Made by a program: the position numbers and the translations under genes. A DNA stretch of 64,000 bases from Nannochloropsis salina CCMP1776 (taxonomy: Eukaryota; Sar; Eustigmatophyceae; Eustigmatales; Monodopsidaceae). This document shows positions 1 to 11,260 of the stretch, piece by piece (position 1 is the stretch's first letter; every line of letters begins with the position of its first letter). Location of the stretch: contig SDOX01000006.1 in the NCBI GenBank assembly GCA_004565275.1, forward strand, positions 558,001 through 622,000, read 5' to 3'. A model generated the notes under the pieces. That model made no database searches, was not told where the DNA came from, and worked only from the letters and a program-made list of their open reading frames with translations.

Positions 1-377
1 GGTTGTTGCTTTTCCATCCGGACAGAGAGGCAGGATGGTACTTCTTGGAGCGCCACCAGGCGCGGTATGTTCCTTGTTCGCGGGTGAATTTGGGACACTT
101 GCCTCGTTTGTGCTGACCGTCATCATGTACTCTGTTTTATACACCAGGCTTGGCGGCGGCCTTCTGTCCCTCAGCTGCTTGTGGGGGGCCAGCACGGGTA
201 GAAATTTGCGAAGCGCCGCTGGAGGACCGGCACGCAACCAAAGTCCCACAGTATCACATTAATTTTTATAAGGTCGCATCTGGTGGGGGGGGTTCCACCT
301 TGCTGGACGGCTTTTGGGACTCTCCATCTCCTTCGGTGAGTGAGCACAGTGCGAAACACTAGTCCTGGTCGACTGCT
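1..377. other. Intergenic / upstream region, no gene seen
   Basis: Only short overlapping open frames on both strands, none with recognisable protein features. The stretch lies directly upstream of the exportin-1 first exon and probably holds its promoter and 5' UTR. I see no tRNA-like or repeat structure. Confidence 0.5.
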
Positions 378-3300
378 ATGGAGCAAGCGCGGGCCAGTCT
401 ACTGAACAATGATCAGCCTTTCGATGTGGCGCTTTTGGACAAGGTACGTGCGTATTCGATTGCGCCACATCTCTGTGGCTCATCCTTCTTTTCATCCGAC
501 CACCCCTTCATGCTTTTTTGGGGGGTTATAATGAAATGTTTACTTTTGACACCGTGACTAATGCGACCGCGTCCTCCTTTCTTTTCCGCGCCATAAATAC
601 GATCTGATGTTGTGCCATGCAGGTGGTTATTTGCTCGCAGAATCCATCGGATCCCAACCGAAATGCAGCACACCAGCTTATGATGGAGATGCAGCAGGAC
701 GCAGCGATGTGGAAACGGGTGGACGCCGTCCTTGAGCGGTCTACAAACCAGGCGACACGTTTTTTTGGCCTTCAAATTTTAGAAGACACCATCAAAACCC
801 GTTGGAAGATCTTGCCAGCGGAGGAGCGGGAAGGGATAAAGAACTACATTGTGGGCAAGGTGGTGGAGATAAGTAAGGACGATGCCAGCATGGCCGCCGA
901 ACGCCTCTTTCTCAACAAACTAAACATGGCGCTTGTCCAGGTTTTGAAGCAGGAGTGGCCGCATAACTGGCCTTCCTTCATCGGCGACATTGTCCAGTTT
1001 TCCCAGACCTCGGAGGTTCTTTGTGAGAACAACGTGCGCATTCTCAAGCTTCTGAGCGAGGAGGTATTCGATTTCTCGAAGGATCAGATGACTACGGCCA
1101 AGATCAAGACATTGAAAGAAAGTTTGCAACATGAGTTTGCCAAAATTTTTGAGCTGTTAAGCTTCATTCTCTCCCGCTCCCAACGGCCTTCCCTCATCAA
1201 AGCGACACTGCAGACCCTTCAACGATTCTTGACCTGGATACCCCTCGGCTTCATCTTTGAGACTTCCCTCATTCAATCCTTGATAGACACATTCTTCATC
1301 GTGCCTGCCTTTCGCGTGGAAACCTTGGAGTGCCTGACGGAAATCGCCTCCCTCCAGGATTTGGACCCTCAGTACGAGCCCCTGTTTCAAAAGATGTACT
1401 TGGCCTTTTTGACGCAGCTCCAGACCATCATACCCCCGGACTCGGACCTGTCGGCGCCCTTCCACAATCAAAATGAAGTGGACTGCCTGTTCATTCAACG
1501 GCTGGCTCTCTTCTTCTGTAGCTTTTTCCGGCTCCACCTGCAGGTCTTGGAGGTCCCTGAGCATCAGAACGCCTTGCTGACGGGAATGGTCTATTTGGTG
1601 CGCATTTCCGAAGTCCCGGAGGAGGAAGTTTTCAAAATCTGTCTCGACTACTGGCACGTCCTCTCTCAAGACCTTTACATGGACGACGTGCTCTACCGTT
1701 CATCATCCGACGCCTTGGTCTATACGCGAGCTTTGAGCGCTGGCGTGGAGGCAAGAATCAAAAATGAGGGGTCACCCGCGTCGCCGCGAAAGCAATTTTA
1801 TATTCCACTCCTGTCCAGAGTTCGAGTCGTGATGATCTCGCGGATGGCTAAACCAGAGGAAGTATTGGTCGTGGAGGACGAGGCGGGGAACATCGTGCGC
1901 GAGCAAACCAAAGACACGGAAGTCATCGCCCAGTACAAGACCATGCGGGAGGCTTTGGTGTATCTGACACACCTCGACCAAGACGACACGGAAAGCATTA
2001 TGCTGGAAAAGCTGGCGCAACAGGTGGATGGAACAGAGTGGAGCTGGAACAACTTGAACACCCTGTGCTGGGCGATAGGGTCTATTTCCGGTGCCATGGG
2101 GGAAGAGGAAGAGAAACGCTTTCTGGTCACCGTTATCAAGGACCTGTTGGGCTTGTGTGAAATGAAACGGGGGAAAGATAATAAGGCGGTCGTTGCGTCG
2201 AATATCATGTACGTAGTGGGGCAATATCCACGCTTTCTGCGCGCGCCCAAGCACTGGAAATTCCTGAGGACTGTGGTGACAAAACTTTTTGAGTTTATGC
2301 ACGAAAAGCATCCAGGAGTCCAAGACATGGCTTGCGATACCTATCTGAAAATTGCTCAGAAATGTAAGCGGAAATTTGTGACGGTGCAGACGAATGAAAC
2401 CGCACCGTATATTGAAGATCTAGTTGCGAAGATTGGCGAGAATACGTCAGATTTGGAGCCGCACCAGATATACGTGTTTTACGAGGCGACCGGCACCATG
2501 CTGAGTGACAAGGGTCCGCAAGTTACGCTTGATCGAGTCGCTGTCCTGGCCAAACTTATGGAACTGCCTAATTCGGTTTGGAAAGGTATCATGAGCCAAG
2601 CAGCAGTCAATTTACAGGTGTTGCTGGACGCTGCGACAATGCGGGAACTGACCAAGATTCTGAAGACGAATGGGGCGGTGTGTGCTTCAGTTGGACCCCT
2701 GTACGTGCATCAGCTTGGTGTCATTTTTTTGGACCTGCTGAACCTATACAGCACATACAGCTCGCAAGTGTCTCAAGCCGTTGCTACGCAAGGACCTTAC
2801 GCGACACGAATGAGCAATGTCAGGGCAATGCGAGGTATAAAGAAGGAGATCCTTCGTCTTTTGACGACCTTTATTGAAAAAAGTGGAGAGCCGGAGTCTA
2901 CGCCGGCATACGTCGCCCAACAAATAATTCCGCCCATACTCGAGCCTGTGTTGACCGATTATCGAAACAGCACTCCCGAAGCACGGGATGCGGAAGTCTT
3001 GACTCTGTTTGCCGCGGCCGTTGAAAAGCTAGGCTCACAGATGGTGCCTGAAATTCCTCGAATATTGGATCATGTGCTAGATGTGACCTTGGACATGATC
3101 AATAAAAACTTCGAGGATTTTCCTGAGCACCGCCTTCGATTCTACACTCTCCTCAAAGCTGTCAACACGGCCACGTTTGAAGCTATACTGCGGTTGCGGG
3201 GCGAACATCAGAAATTAGTGGTGGACGCAGTGGTGTGGGGAATGAAGCACACGGACCGCAATATAGCAGAAATGTCTCTAGAGATCTTATTCGACCTGCT

Positions 3301-3832
3301 CAACAACGTAGTCCGAGTTCCTGAAGTAGCTCCGGCATTCTACCAAGCCTACTTGTTAGACCTTATCACCGACATCTTCGTCGTAATGACAGACCGTCTG
3401 CACAAGAGCGGCTTCAAAATGCACGCTACTCTCCTTCGACAAACGTTCTCGCTGATTGAATTAGGGCAAGTATCGGCGCCCTTGTTTGATCCTTCCACTC
3501 AACCGCCAGGACAAACCAACCAACAATTTGTGCGGCACTCTGTACTAGAATTGCTTTCTCGATCATTTCCTAACCTGACTCGCAGTATGATTGTCGAGTT
3601 TGTCGCAGGACTTTTTGATCAGTCGAAAGATCTTACAGCGTACAAAACTCATTTGAGGGATTTCCTGGTGCAGCTAAAAGAGTTCTCGGCCGAAGATAAC
3701 TCGGATCTCTTCCATGAAGAAGCGGCACTACAGCGCACCCAGCAAGAAAAGGAGCAGCGTCTCAGTAAGTTGGCCGTTCCAGGGATGGTTAATCCGTACG
3801 AGGCGCCGGATCCGGATCTGGGTGATCTGTAA
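378..3832 (+). CDS. XPO1: Exportin-1 / CRM1 nuclear export receptor
   Basis: Two exons, 378-443 and 623-3832 (1091 aa). The first exon ([13 protein letters not shown]...) ends in AAG before GTACGTG, and the second begins after CATGCAG. Joining them restores the family N-terminus 'LLDK-VVICSQ' ahead of the importin-beta N-terminal region ('[17 protein letters not shown]'). HEAT repeats follow, including the strongly conserved central block ([39 protein letters not shown]) and a typical CRM1 C-terminal domain. Length is close to the roughly 1070-1080 aa family norm. The protein exports leucine-rich NES cargo and ribosomal subunits with RanGTP through nuclear pores. The Cys of the VQDMACDTY motif (about residue 593) corresponds to the leptomycin-B-reactive Cys of animal and fission-yeast CRM1, so sensitivity is predicted. 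The family call is certain; the short first exon is inferred from splice consensus and homology. Confidence 0.96.
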
Positions 3833-4100
3833 GCAAAGCTTGGTACTTGGACAAAGCAAATGAGCTGGAGGGTCTGCTAATGGAAAGTAGAGACAAGTAA
3901 AAAGGAGAGTCCAGTATAAAGCAACAATAACGATCCAAAACGAATTGGCAAATGTTTCATGTTGTCAAATTTCCTTCTTGGGATGTATACATGAGACGCA
4001 TACAAGGGTTTCAAAAATGCCAGGCTGAAAACGCAGAAATACGCTTTTTCCTAAAGTACATATTGTCTGTCTTCTTACTCTGTAAGGCATATCTACTATC

Positions 4101-7100
4101 TCACTGATAGTGAGTCGACTGGGGAAAAACGAATATGTGCCGAGTATCGCAGGGATGACTTTGCAGAGAAGCAGCACCACTGTTTTCCACGCTGCTTGGC
4201 GTCGACGGCAATAGAGCCGCATTTGACAAGACATTGTCTACGAAGCGGTACGCCACGCGTAAAGGCGGGCGTCCCGAAGAATCATCCTCTCCCTTTTTGT
4301 TAATTTTACCCGCATTAGCGCCCGGTGCTCGGCTTATGAGCAATCGAGGCAGTGCTATGGGACCAGTTAGCACTGACACCATACAGTACGAAAGAGAAAA
4401 GGCCTCCGCCGGTACAATATGTATGACTCTTTCGCGCGCTCCACTCCACAGTAAAGCCCCCTCCGTTGAAAGACCTGGATTCCCCCCCTCTTCCTCCTTG
4501 ATAGTCACACGCAAGGCCAGTGGCCGGTCCGTCCGATTGCACAACGTCCAAGACAATCGGAAACCCCTTCCAACCGTGGCCTCTGGAGGGACTTGCATAT
4601 GTACAGTCACGTCTGGTGCCACTACTCCCACAGAGGGACACTCTACCTCGGTGCATGAGACCCAAGAGATATGTGTCGACATGTCTTTTATGAGCGCCCC
4701 TGGACTTCTTTCAAAGGTCTTTGGTGGCCGAGTCTTCGATAAAGAAGATGGCATGACACGCCAATAAAGGCGCATACGCCCCAAAGGAAGAGCTTGGTTG
4801 CACTCTTTGCCAGGACAAAGAAATGGAAAGGTGAGCGACAGAGTATCCTGTGACTGCATGCCATGCTCGTTCTGTCTCCCACAAACATCATTTGTCGAAC
4901 AATAGAGGATCCGGCCCCTATCTTTGTCGCTGACTTGGGGTTCAGAGTCAGCTCCGACAGGATACCAGATCACCTGCTCTATGCGAAGCCGGCCTCCGCC
5001 AGAAGAGCTTTCCAAAGAGAAAGGTTGTACGGCTTTTACCAAGAATCGCATCAAAACTTGCTCGTCTGTGTAGAATGTGTAATCGGCATCGGCCCGACAG
5101 TCACCCTCCGAGACATTTCCGTCGTTAACTTGTAGGTCCCCCGGAAATTTGCTTTTCACGGATGACGGCGAAGCAGGATACGGACTGGCTGCATCGAAGG
5201 CTGTCAAGAACGGGGCGTAGCTCTCGATGTCAAAAATGTACTCGGACGCTAGCAAAAGGTTGGAAGAGGTATCGCCGACTGCGTCGATGTTTCCCGAAAC
5301 TTCAGTGTTATCTTGTCTCCCACACAATTGCATAGATATCTTTCGCGATGGACCAGCCAACGCGTTGGCACCTGTCCCACCGTCAATATCTGAGTGGTAT
5401 ACGAGTGCCATATTGATTTTGAGTCGCCCTTCCTGCACGGGCCGCACCCACACAGGCACCAATATGCTGCTGTGTTTTCCTAATACGTTTGAGCCGCCTG
5501 CTTGCTCGTCCAGCCCGACGGAAAGGATGGGTATGGCCTTTCCAGGCTGCATATCTTCCCCCAATTTCAGAGGTACCACCGCTGAAGACGGCTCAAGCGG
5601 TTGAACTTGCCTGCCTCCGACCGATACTCTGGGGCCATGCACAGCCTGTCCTTGACACGTATTGAAAAAGAGGGCGTCTTCTTCGCGGTAGGACAGCGCT
5701 GGAGGATCGCTTCGAAGGTACAGCATCGGGTTTGTGAGAATTTCTCCATGACTCTCTACCTTGATCAGGAGGCAGTGCATGTGGCCTACCAACGTCGTCA
5801 CCAACTGCTCCTCTGCCTCTTTGGGATCGCTAAGGCACAAAGTGGCTTGCGCAGTAGGACGTATGATCTCCACGGCGGGAAACCCTCGTATAGTCGCTTG
5901 GAGGGGCACGGAAAGGGAAGATGGTTGCGTGGCCGGGTCATACAGCGTAGTTGAGGGATTAGCAGGGGCTTCCTTTGCTCGTCTCGGCATGGGCCCTTTG
6001 AAAAGATTGGCCGTCATTATTCCAAAGTTATCCAGGTAAGCCACACCTGACGGCATGTTCAATCGCAGTGCCCGGTTCAGGGGAGAAAAGCATGCTGAAG
6101 AGCATTCGAGCGGAGGAGTGGACGACAGAGAGGATGCCGGGTCAACTACAAGCTGAAGTTGCACAGCATGGAGCATGTCACCGATCTCTATCGCTTCGTT
6201 CACGACCAAAGGAAGCGCCATTTGAATGTCCAATGGCTCGTCGGGATGGAACAAAAGAGGGACAGGGACGCGGGCGACTCCATGCTCCATATCCACCGCC
6301 ACGATAGATGGGGAAGACGAAGAGGAAAGGTTACAAGAACCAGCGAAAGGACGGCGGAGGCGGTCTTCGGCCGGCGTCGGCATTAAGGCTGAGCCTTTGT
6401 CTTCTAATATACAAATAGTACCGATGTACGCCTTGTTGAAGCTGAGATGGAGTTGGCTTGCCCGGACAGGCGACGGCAAGTGAGAAACAAGACGGAGTAA
6501 TACTAGACAAGTGCTGCCAATCGCGGCCGTGGCATCAAGAAAGTTTAAAGAGAATGAGAAGAGCTGCCGCCAAGCACATCCAACCGCCACGTCCACGGCA
6601 TCAGGCAAAACCGTTATCGTGGGCTCCGAGGCCACACAGGAAGAGAAGGAGTCATCCTGAGCGTCATTGTACGTGCACGCTTCTGTCCAATCTCCAGAAT
6701 TTGATATTTCTAAAGAGGCGCGGCCTTTGCTCTTGTAAGAAAACACCGATTCCAAGGAGGACGGTGGCGTATCCCTCCCACGGAGACCGCACACCAGGTA
6801 GAGGACCTCCTGGAACAACAGCCGTCGATCTTCCTCTCTCACGCTCTCACGCAAACCGTTACTCAATAGTTGCGCGGTAAGATCGAGGTAATGCGAGCAT
6901 TTGCCCAACATGAGCGCACACATGCGCATGCGCAATAGCACGAACGTTGTCAACAAGCTCCACCCGTGAGAGCCTCCACAACCATCCCTTCCTCCCCGCG
7001 CGTCTCCAGTGTATCGCCGCAACGCTGCGCAGTAATGCGGCCATGCCTCTGCAAGACGATCGACACCCATAAGTTCATTTGCCAAATACAAATGCTGCAT

Positions 7101-9053
7101 GCCTCTGAATCGGCTCCGGACAGGCCGAGAGGGATCACACGTCACCGCGCACGTGAGTAGCCGCAGGATCATCTCAGTGTGCGGCTTGGATCGCGCTTCC
7201 TCTCTCTCCAGGATCACTAGGACCAAGGCCTGCAAATCCGCCTCCGACATCTCTCCCTCCAGATTCGAAGCCGTCAGACGAGGTCTGCCCCCTACGTATA
7301 GTGGCCAGCTAAGCCGTGGTCCCTTGTCTGGGCTCAGATCGTTGGCAAGCAGGGCGGCAAACTTGCCATCGTGCGGGGCGCTTGGACGGCGAGAGCCAGC
7401 CAATTCGCGTTGCTTGCTGACGAAAAGAGCGGCATTGAAAAAAAAATGGTCGGGTTCCACATACGCGCCAAATTGGTCGCCAGCAGATCCTCCTCCTGGC
7501 GTGGAGGGCGCGGGCTCCGGGGAGGGGGAACGCGGGAATAATTGCAAGAGTTCAGCAAAAATTTGTTGTTGCCGCGCCACCCACTCCAAATGCATGAATT
7601 CAAGGCGAGGATAGTGTCCTCTTTGTGACCCTGGCGGTCCCAACGACCTTGTGGCCGGCCACGAGGCTCCTTGTACCGTCTGCGCCGATCCTGATCCGTC
7701 CGCAGTAGACTCATCTGCCCCCGCCGAGGACGACGGCCAGGGGGGAAAAGAACTCCCCAAAGCCCCATTAAAAATTGCGCCGCCGTAGTGCCGAGGGATG
7801 TTCTGGTAGAGATTAGATCTCCCCCAGACCCACGTCTGCATCAAAAGGCGGAATTGCTTGAACGCGTCCCCGTGAGCGGTCTCCCGCATGCAATAGTAGC
7901 ATATCTTGAAGTTCACGATCTCCGCCAGCCCCTTCACCTGCGACGTCCATCCCCCTAAGACGTCGGCATCGACCGGCGTAGAGGCGTTGGAAGCAGGAGA
8001 GTCCCACACTGATAGGTGTTTCCCGCCGGGCAAACCGGGCTGTCCCCCCCCCGCATGGGTGGCCGAGATGTTCTGTACTAGACCCCGGGGCCCCGGCCCG
8101 CCAATCCGGAGGCCGCCATTGTCAAGCTTCGCCTGCAGCTCGAGCAGTGCATCGAAAGTCTTGCGGAAGTGTTTCAGCGCCTTTCCGGCGTGGCCCATAA
8201 ATTCGTACCAGAAGGCTTGCTTCAGACGGTACCGCGCTATCAAAGGCAGCTGGGCATGCCTGTTCAGTGTGCTCTCCCAGCGCTTTACCCGCTTTCCATG
8301 CAAAAAATAATAGCCCGAAGACAAATCTCGCACGTGCTTGTACAGCCGACGAAGCGCGGGCGCCGTGTGGGACAAGTCTTTCGGGTCTTGGAGCACGTAC
8401 ACCATTTTATTGGCCTCGAAGGCAGGTGGGGCGCGTCTACGAAAGCCCAACAAGCGTTCTTCGCTTTCCCGGTCTCCTGCAGCGCTGGCTGCACGTTGCA
8501 CTAGCACTATGAAGATTCGGACATCCCGAGGCCCGACCTGTTGTCGCAAACGTTCCATGTCCTGTAGCAACGCGTGCTCACGTTGAGTCCACTCGCCCAT
8601 CGACCATGCGTCGTCAAAAGGTGCCAATAGGATTGCCGCCGAGGGAAGTTGTGTGACGTGCTTCCTAATCCAATTTTGTTTGAACACGCCTTGCACTGTA
8701 TACCCCTCTAAGGGCCTCCCGTCCGCGGCTTTCAATGCATGTGTCTGCTTCTTGGGTGGAAAGACGACGGTCTTGCTCAAACTCAAGAAGCGAAAAGGCA
8801 CGTTCGCGATGCCATTCAATGGCGCTGTCACCATCGTCGTCGACAGCGAAGTGTTGATCCCAAGGCCGGCATTCGTCAACGCAGTCCCTAAAGCGCCGCC
8901 CGTACTCCCGCTACTAGTCTGTTCCAAGCTGACTGCGTGCAAGGCTCGGATGAAGACGTCGTGTATGTCAGGAGCCCAATCCACTTCTCCCTGAATGGAA
9001 AGCACCGGCTGCGCTTCTTTCCACACACCGTCGGTCAGCACACTGTCCAGCAT
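4101..9053 (-). CDS. TRAPPC11: TRAPP complex subunit 11 (foie gras / Gryzun domains)
   Basis: One 1650-aa open frame. The first ATG is taken at 9053 (MLDSVLTDGVW); the frame is open 12 bases further upstream but without ATG. The first 450 residues follow TRAPPC11: an N-terminal 'SKTVVFPPKKQ...GVFKQNWIRKH' block, a tyrosine-rich stretch (HVRDLSSGYYFLHGKRVKRW), the alpha-solenoid foie gras segment (RLKQAFWYEFMGHAGKALKHF) and 'EIVNFKICYYCMRE'. The C-terminal third contains beta-sandwich Gryzun-type sequence (VGVVAPDVTVHMQVPPEA..FRLSWTLCNRTDRPLALRV). The family acts in the TRAPPIII tethering complex for ER-Golgi traffic and autophagy. The protein is longer than animal TRAPPC11 (about 1130 aa), mostly through low-complexity inserts around residues 390-470 and in the C-terminal half. 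It is convergent with XPO1, 268 bp apart. No intron was needed to keep the family motifs in frame. Confidence 0.88.
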   Translation of the reverse strand: MLDSVLTDGVWKEAQPVLSIQGEVDWAPDIHDVFIRALHAVSLEQTSSGSTGGALGTALTNAGLGINTSLSTTMVTAPLNGIANVPFRFLSLSKTVVFPPKKQTHALKAADGRPLEGYTVQGVFKQNWIRKHVTQLPSAAILLAPFDDAWSMGEWTQREHALLQDMERLRQQVGPRDVRIFIVLVQRAASAAGDRESEERLLGFRRRAPPAFEANKMVYVLQDPKDLSHTAPALRRLYKHVRDLSSGYYFLHGKRVKRWESTLNRHAQLPLIARYRLKQAFWYEFMGHAGKALKHFRKTFDALLELQAKLDNGGLRIGGPGPRGLVQNISATHAGGGQPGLPGGKHLSVWDSPASNASTPVDADVLGGWTSQVKGLAEIVNFKICYYCMRETAHGDAFKQFRLLMQTWVWGRSNLYQNIPRHYGGAIFNGALGSSFPPWPSSSAGADESTADGSGSAQTVQGASWPATRSLGPPGSQRGHYPRLEFMHLEWVARQQQIFAELLQLFPRSPSPEPAPSTPGGGSAGDQFGAYVEPDHFFFNAALFVSKQRELAGSRRPSAPHDGKFAALLANDLSPDKGPRLSWPLYVGGRPRLTASNLEGEMSEADLQALVLVILEREEARSKPHTEMILRLLTCAVTCDPSRPVRSRFRGMQHLYLANELMGVDRLAEAWPHYCAALRRYTGDARGGRDGCGGSHGWSLLTTFVLLRMRMCALMLGKCSHYLDLTAQLLSNGLRESVREEDRRLLFQEVLYLVCGLRGRDTPPSSLESVFSYKSKGRASLEISNSGDWTEACTYNDAQDDSFSSCVASEPTITVLPDAVDVAVGCAWRQLFSFSLNFLDATAAIGSTCLVLLRLVSHLPSPVRASQLHLSFNKAYIGTICILEDKGSALMPTPAEDRLRRPFAGSCNLSSSSSPSIVAVDMEHGVARVPVPLLFHPDEPLDIQMALPLVVNEAIEIGDMLHAVQLQLVVDPASSLSSTPPLECSSACFSPLNRALRLNMPSGVAYLDNFGIMTANLFKGPMPRRAKEAPANPSTTLYDPATQPSSLSVPLQATIRGFPAVEIIRPTAQATLCLSDPKEAEEQLVTTLVGHMHCLLIKVESHGEILTNPMLYLRSDPPALSYREEDALFFNTCQGQAVHGPRVSVGGRQVQPLEPSSAVVPLKLGEDMQPGKAIPILSVGLDEQAGGSNVLGKHSSILVPVWVRPVQEGRLKINMALVYHSDIDGGTGANALAGPSRKISMQLCGRQDNTEVSGNIDAVGDTSSNLLLASEYIFDIESYAPFLTAFDAASPYPASPSSVKSKFPGDLQVNDGNVSEGDCRADADYTFYTDEQVLMRFLVKAVQPFSLESSSGGGRLRIEQVIWYPVGADSEPQVSDKDRGRILYCSTNDVCGRQNEHGMQSQDTLSLTFPFLCPGKECNQALPLGRMRLYWRVMPSSLSKTRPPKTFERSPGALIKDMSTHISWVSCTEVECPSVGVVAPDVTVHMQVPPEATVGRGFRLSWTLCNRTDRPLALRVTIKEEEGGNPGLSTEGALLWSGARERVIHIVPAEAFSLSYCMVSVLTGPIALPRLLISRAPGANAGKINKKGEDDSSGRPPLRVAYRFVDNVLSNAALLPSTPSSVENSGAASLQSHPCDTRHIFVFPQSTHYQ

Positions 9054-9181
9054 GGCTGAACGCACCTATATTGTGAAAGGGAGCTGGTTGATGAGGGTTT
9101 GGGTTGGAGTTGTTGCGGCGATGTTCTTCTCGCTGCATGCATGCCGAGTGGGCGAGCAAGTACTACCAGTGCTACCACTAC

Positions 9182-9418
9182 TTAATAATGTGCCTCCGCG
9201 GTCATGTGGTCGTCGTCCAACCCATCCCAGAGCCTAAGGCACAAATTTAGATCTGACACGGGGTCTGTGAGGTCTAAGGCGACATAGCGCCACCCTTTCG
9301 CAGCACTCATTCCCCAGGCAAGCAATTTGCAGAGTCTCTGAATTTTACGATCTGCCGACCTGCGCTTGCTCAGGATAATAATATCCCCCCCAGGGCTATC
9401 GAAAGCCATTTTCGCCAT
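9182..9418 (-). CDS. Possible small protein, 78 aa, unrecognised
   Basis: A 78-aa frame from ATG 9418 (a second ATG lies three codons in), between the divergent TRAPPC11 and SLC37 genes. It is charged and compact, with a C-terminal block 'WRYVALDLTDPVSDLNLCLRLWDGL' that looks more protein-like than the other short frames nearby. I do not recognise the family. No signal peptide, membrane span or zinc motif is visible. It could be a real microprotein, an exon of an unresolved gene, or chance. Confidence 0.3.
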   Translation of the reverse strand: MAKMAFDSPGGDIIILSKRRSADRKIQRLCKLLAWGMSAAKGWRYVALDLTDPVSDLNLCLRLWDGLDDDHMTAEAHY

Positions 9419-9604
9419 CTACTCACCACTCAACTCAAAGCATTAATGCGTAAGCTTGTTTGGAAGCTTTGGTTTGAGCTCGCTAATTGGTTTTCTGGAA
9501 TTATCGGAATTATCGAACAGGCAACATATTCAGGATGCCGCGAGCATGGAACGCACTGCCCTTCAACTGCGATTGAGTGCTTAAGCCGCACCGTGCGTGC
9601 ATCC

Positions 9605-11260
9605 ATGCGGCCTAAAGTCCACGCCAGCGGATGGCGACGGGCACCACCATGGCCTTTGTCAAACCAAAAAGCTGTTTTTGCCCTCACATTTCTGGTCTGG
9701 GTCACAGTACACGCCGGCCGCAAGTCTTATTCAATCGTCAAACCGGTACTCGTGGACATGGCCTGGTTTGGCACTAACACTTCTACAAAGGCATCGTATC
9801 CTGACACATCTTTCTTCCTCTTCTATGCGCTGGGCTGCGGATTCGGCAAAGTGAACGACGCCATGGATCCCCGTTTGGTCATCACTTCGGCGCTTCTGGG
9901 GGCGGCATTGTTGCTAGTCTGCTTGGCGCTGGCAGACTTTGGCAATGTTCATGATTTGGGCATTTTCTGCCTATTGTGGGGGTTGCAGGCTTGTGTTCAG
10001 GCCTTAGCATGGCCGGGTTGCATCGCTGTGCTGGGAGAATGGTTTCATTCCAAGCGTCGAGCCGCAGTGATGGGCTTGTGGTGCGTAGCCAATAACGTGG
10101 GCAATCTATTGGGCGCCAGTGTCGGAGAGGTGGCGGTGGCGGTCGCAGGAGACGAACGATGGGGTGCTGTCCTTGTTGCGAACGCGATCTTGATGCTGGT
10201 GGTCCCTGCCGTGGTATTTCTGCACCTGGAGTCCTTCCCACCTCCGCCGACGGTGCTGGACATATCGCCTACATCGGACCCATGTCAGGGTGCAAGCCTT
10301 GAGAAGGGGGAGAGGAAAGGCGCACGAACAAGGATGGACTGGCAGTCGGGACGCGCAGAAGGTCGAGAGGGGGATCGTGAGGCGCCACCTGACCAAGATC
10401 GCCGGGACACTCACTTCACGGTCAAAGCCTGGGACTCTTCGTCGCCCGTGGTTGATGACAGCCTCTCTTCCGAAGAAGGAAGCAGGACCTTGCTTCATCC
10501 CCTCCTCGCCAGCGACGACGAGGCATTTTCGAGCCCTGTCCTCACGCCGCGGCCCTCCGTCCTCCCGCCCGTTGGCCTCGCACGGGCGCTCTGCACACCC
10601 GGCGTCCTGGAAGTAGGGCTTTCCTATGCCTGTCTCAAGGGCGGCGCGTACGCTTTCGTCTTCTGGCTACCGACCATGCTCGCCTCGGGCGGGTGGGGTT
10701 TGAACGCCAAGCAAGCAAACGCTTGGGCCATGCTCTTCGACCTGGGCTCCATCCTGGGTTCCGTTGCGGTCGGTGCTTTGGCCGCACGGGTGCGCCGTCC
10801 CATCGCGGTCTACTTCGTGAGTATCTTGGGCTCGACGCTTCCCACCTACCTTCTCGGGAGGCTCTCGCACGAGCAGCAGGCTTCGAGGGTCTTGGCGCTG
10901 CTCCTTCTCCTGGTTGGCTTCTTTTCGGCCGCGCCGCAATACCTGCTGGTCACGTCGGTGGCGCAGGATCTCGGTCAAAGCCCAGACCTGAAAGGGAGCA
11001 GGCGGGCCATCGCCACCATGACGGGCGTGGTCGATGGAATCGGCTCGCTCGGAGCCGCATGCGTGCAGTTCCTGGTCGGCCACTTGGCGCGTTGTACGTC
11101 AGAGGCGGATGCCGGCGTTGAGGGAGCGGCTAGGACACATGTAACCTCATGCGACTTGAAAAAGGTCTACTACTTCCTGACAGCGATCGCCTTCTTAGGC
11201 GCGCTCATGCTGTCCCGCTTGCTTTTGCGAGAGGTGCGGAGCGGCGCCTGGAGGGCCTGA
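9605..11260 (+). CDS. MFS transporter, SLC37/GlpT-like sugar-phosphate (organophosphate:phosphate) antiporter
   Basis: 551 aa from ATG 9605 (MRPKVHASG); the frame is open to an ATG at 9446, which adds 53 residues without obvious targeting features. Twelve-helix MFS layout: the first helix 'ALTFLVWVTVHAGRKSYSIVKP' is the SLC37/GlpT signature (helix 1 followed by R-K-x-(F/Y)-S-x-V-K), then 'CVQALAWPGCIAVLGEWFHSKRRAAVMGLW' (helix 4/5) and 'NNVGNLLGASVGE'. A hydrophilic loop of roughly 120 residues follows (about 220-340), and the second six-helix bundle starts at 'EVGLSYACLKGGAYAFVFWLPTML'. Family members exchange glucose-6-phosphate or glycerol-3-phosphate for phosphate at ER or other membranes; substrate and compartment cannot be read here. 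Helix 2 ('FLFYALGCGFGKVND') is shorter than usual, which could mark a missed small intron. Confidence 0.85.
   Translation: MRPKVHASGWRRAPPWPLSNQKAVFALTFLVWVTVHAGRKSYSIVKPVLVDMAWFGTNTSTKASYPDTSFFLFYALGCGFGKVNDAMDPRLVITSALLGAALLLVCLALADFGNVHDLGIFCLLWGLQACVQALAWPGCIAVLGEWFHSKRRAAVMGLWCVANNVGNLLGASVGEVAVAVAGDERWGAVLVANAILMLVVPAVVFLHLESFPPPPTVLDISPTSDPCQGASLEKGERKGARTRMDWQSGRAEGREGDREAPPDQDRRDTHFTVKAWDSSSPVVDDSLSSEEGSRTLLHPLLASDDEAFSSPVLTPRPSVLPPVGLARALCTPGVLEVGLSYACLKGGAYAFVFWLPTMLASGGWGLNAKQANAWAMLFDLGSILGSVAVGALAARVRRPIAVYFVSILGSTLPTYLLGRLSHEQQASRVLALLLLLVGFFSAAPQYLLVTSVAQDLGQSPDLKGSRRAIATMTGVVDGIGSLGAACVQFLVGHLARCTSEADAGVEGAARTHVTSCDLKKVYYFLTAIAFLGALMLSRLLLREVRSGAWRA

Noticed and set aside
9446-9604. 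Upstream start of the SLC37-like transporter
   Set aside because: The extra 53 residues lack targeting features and would leave only 27 bp to the divergent small frame; the ATG at 9605 sits better before helix 1.
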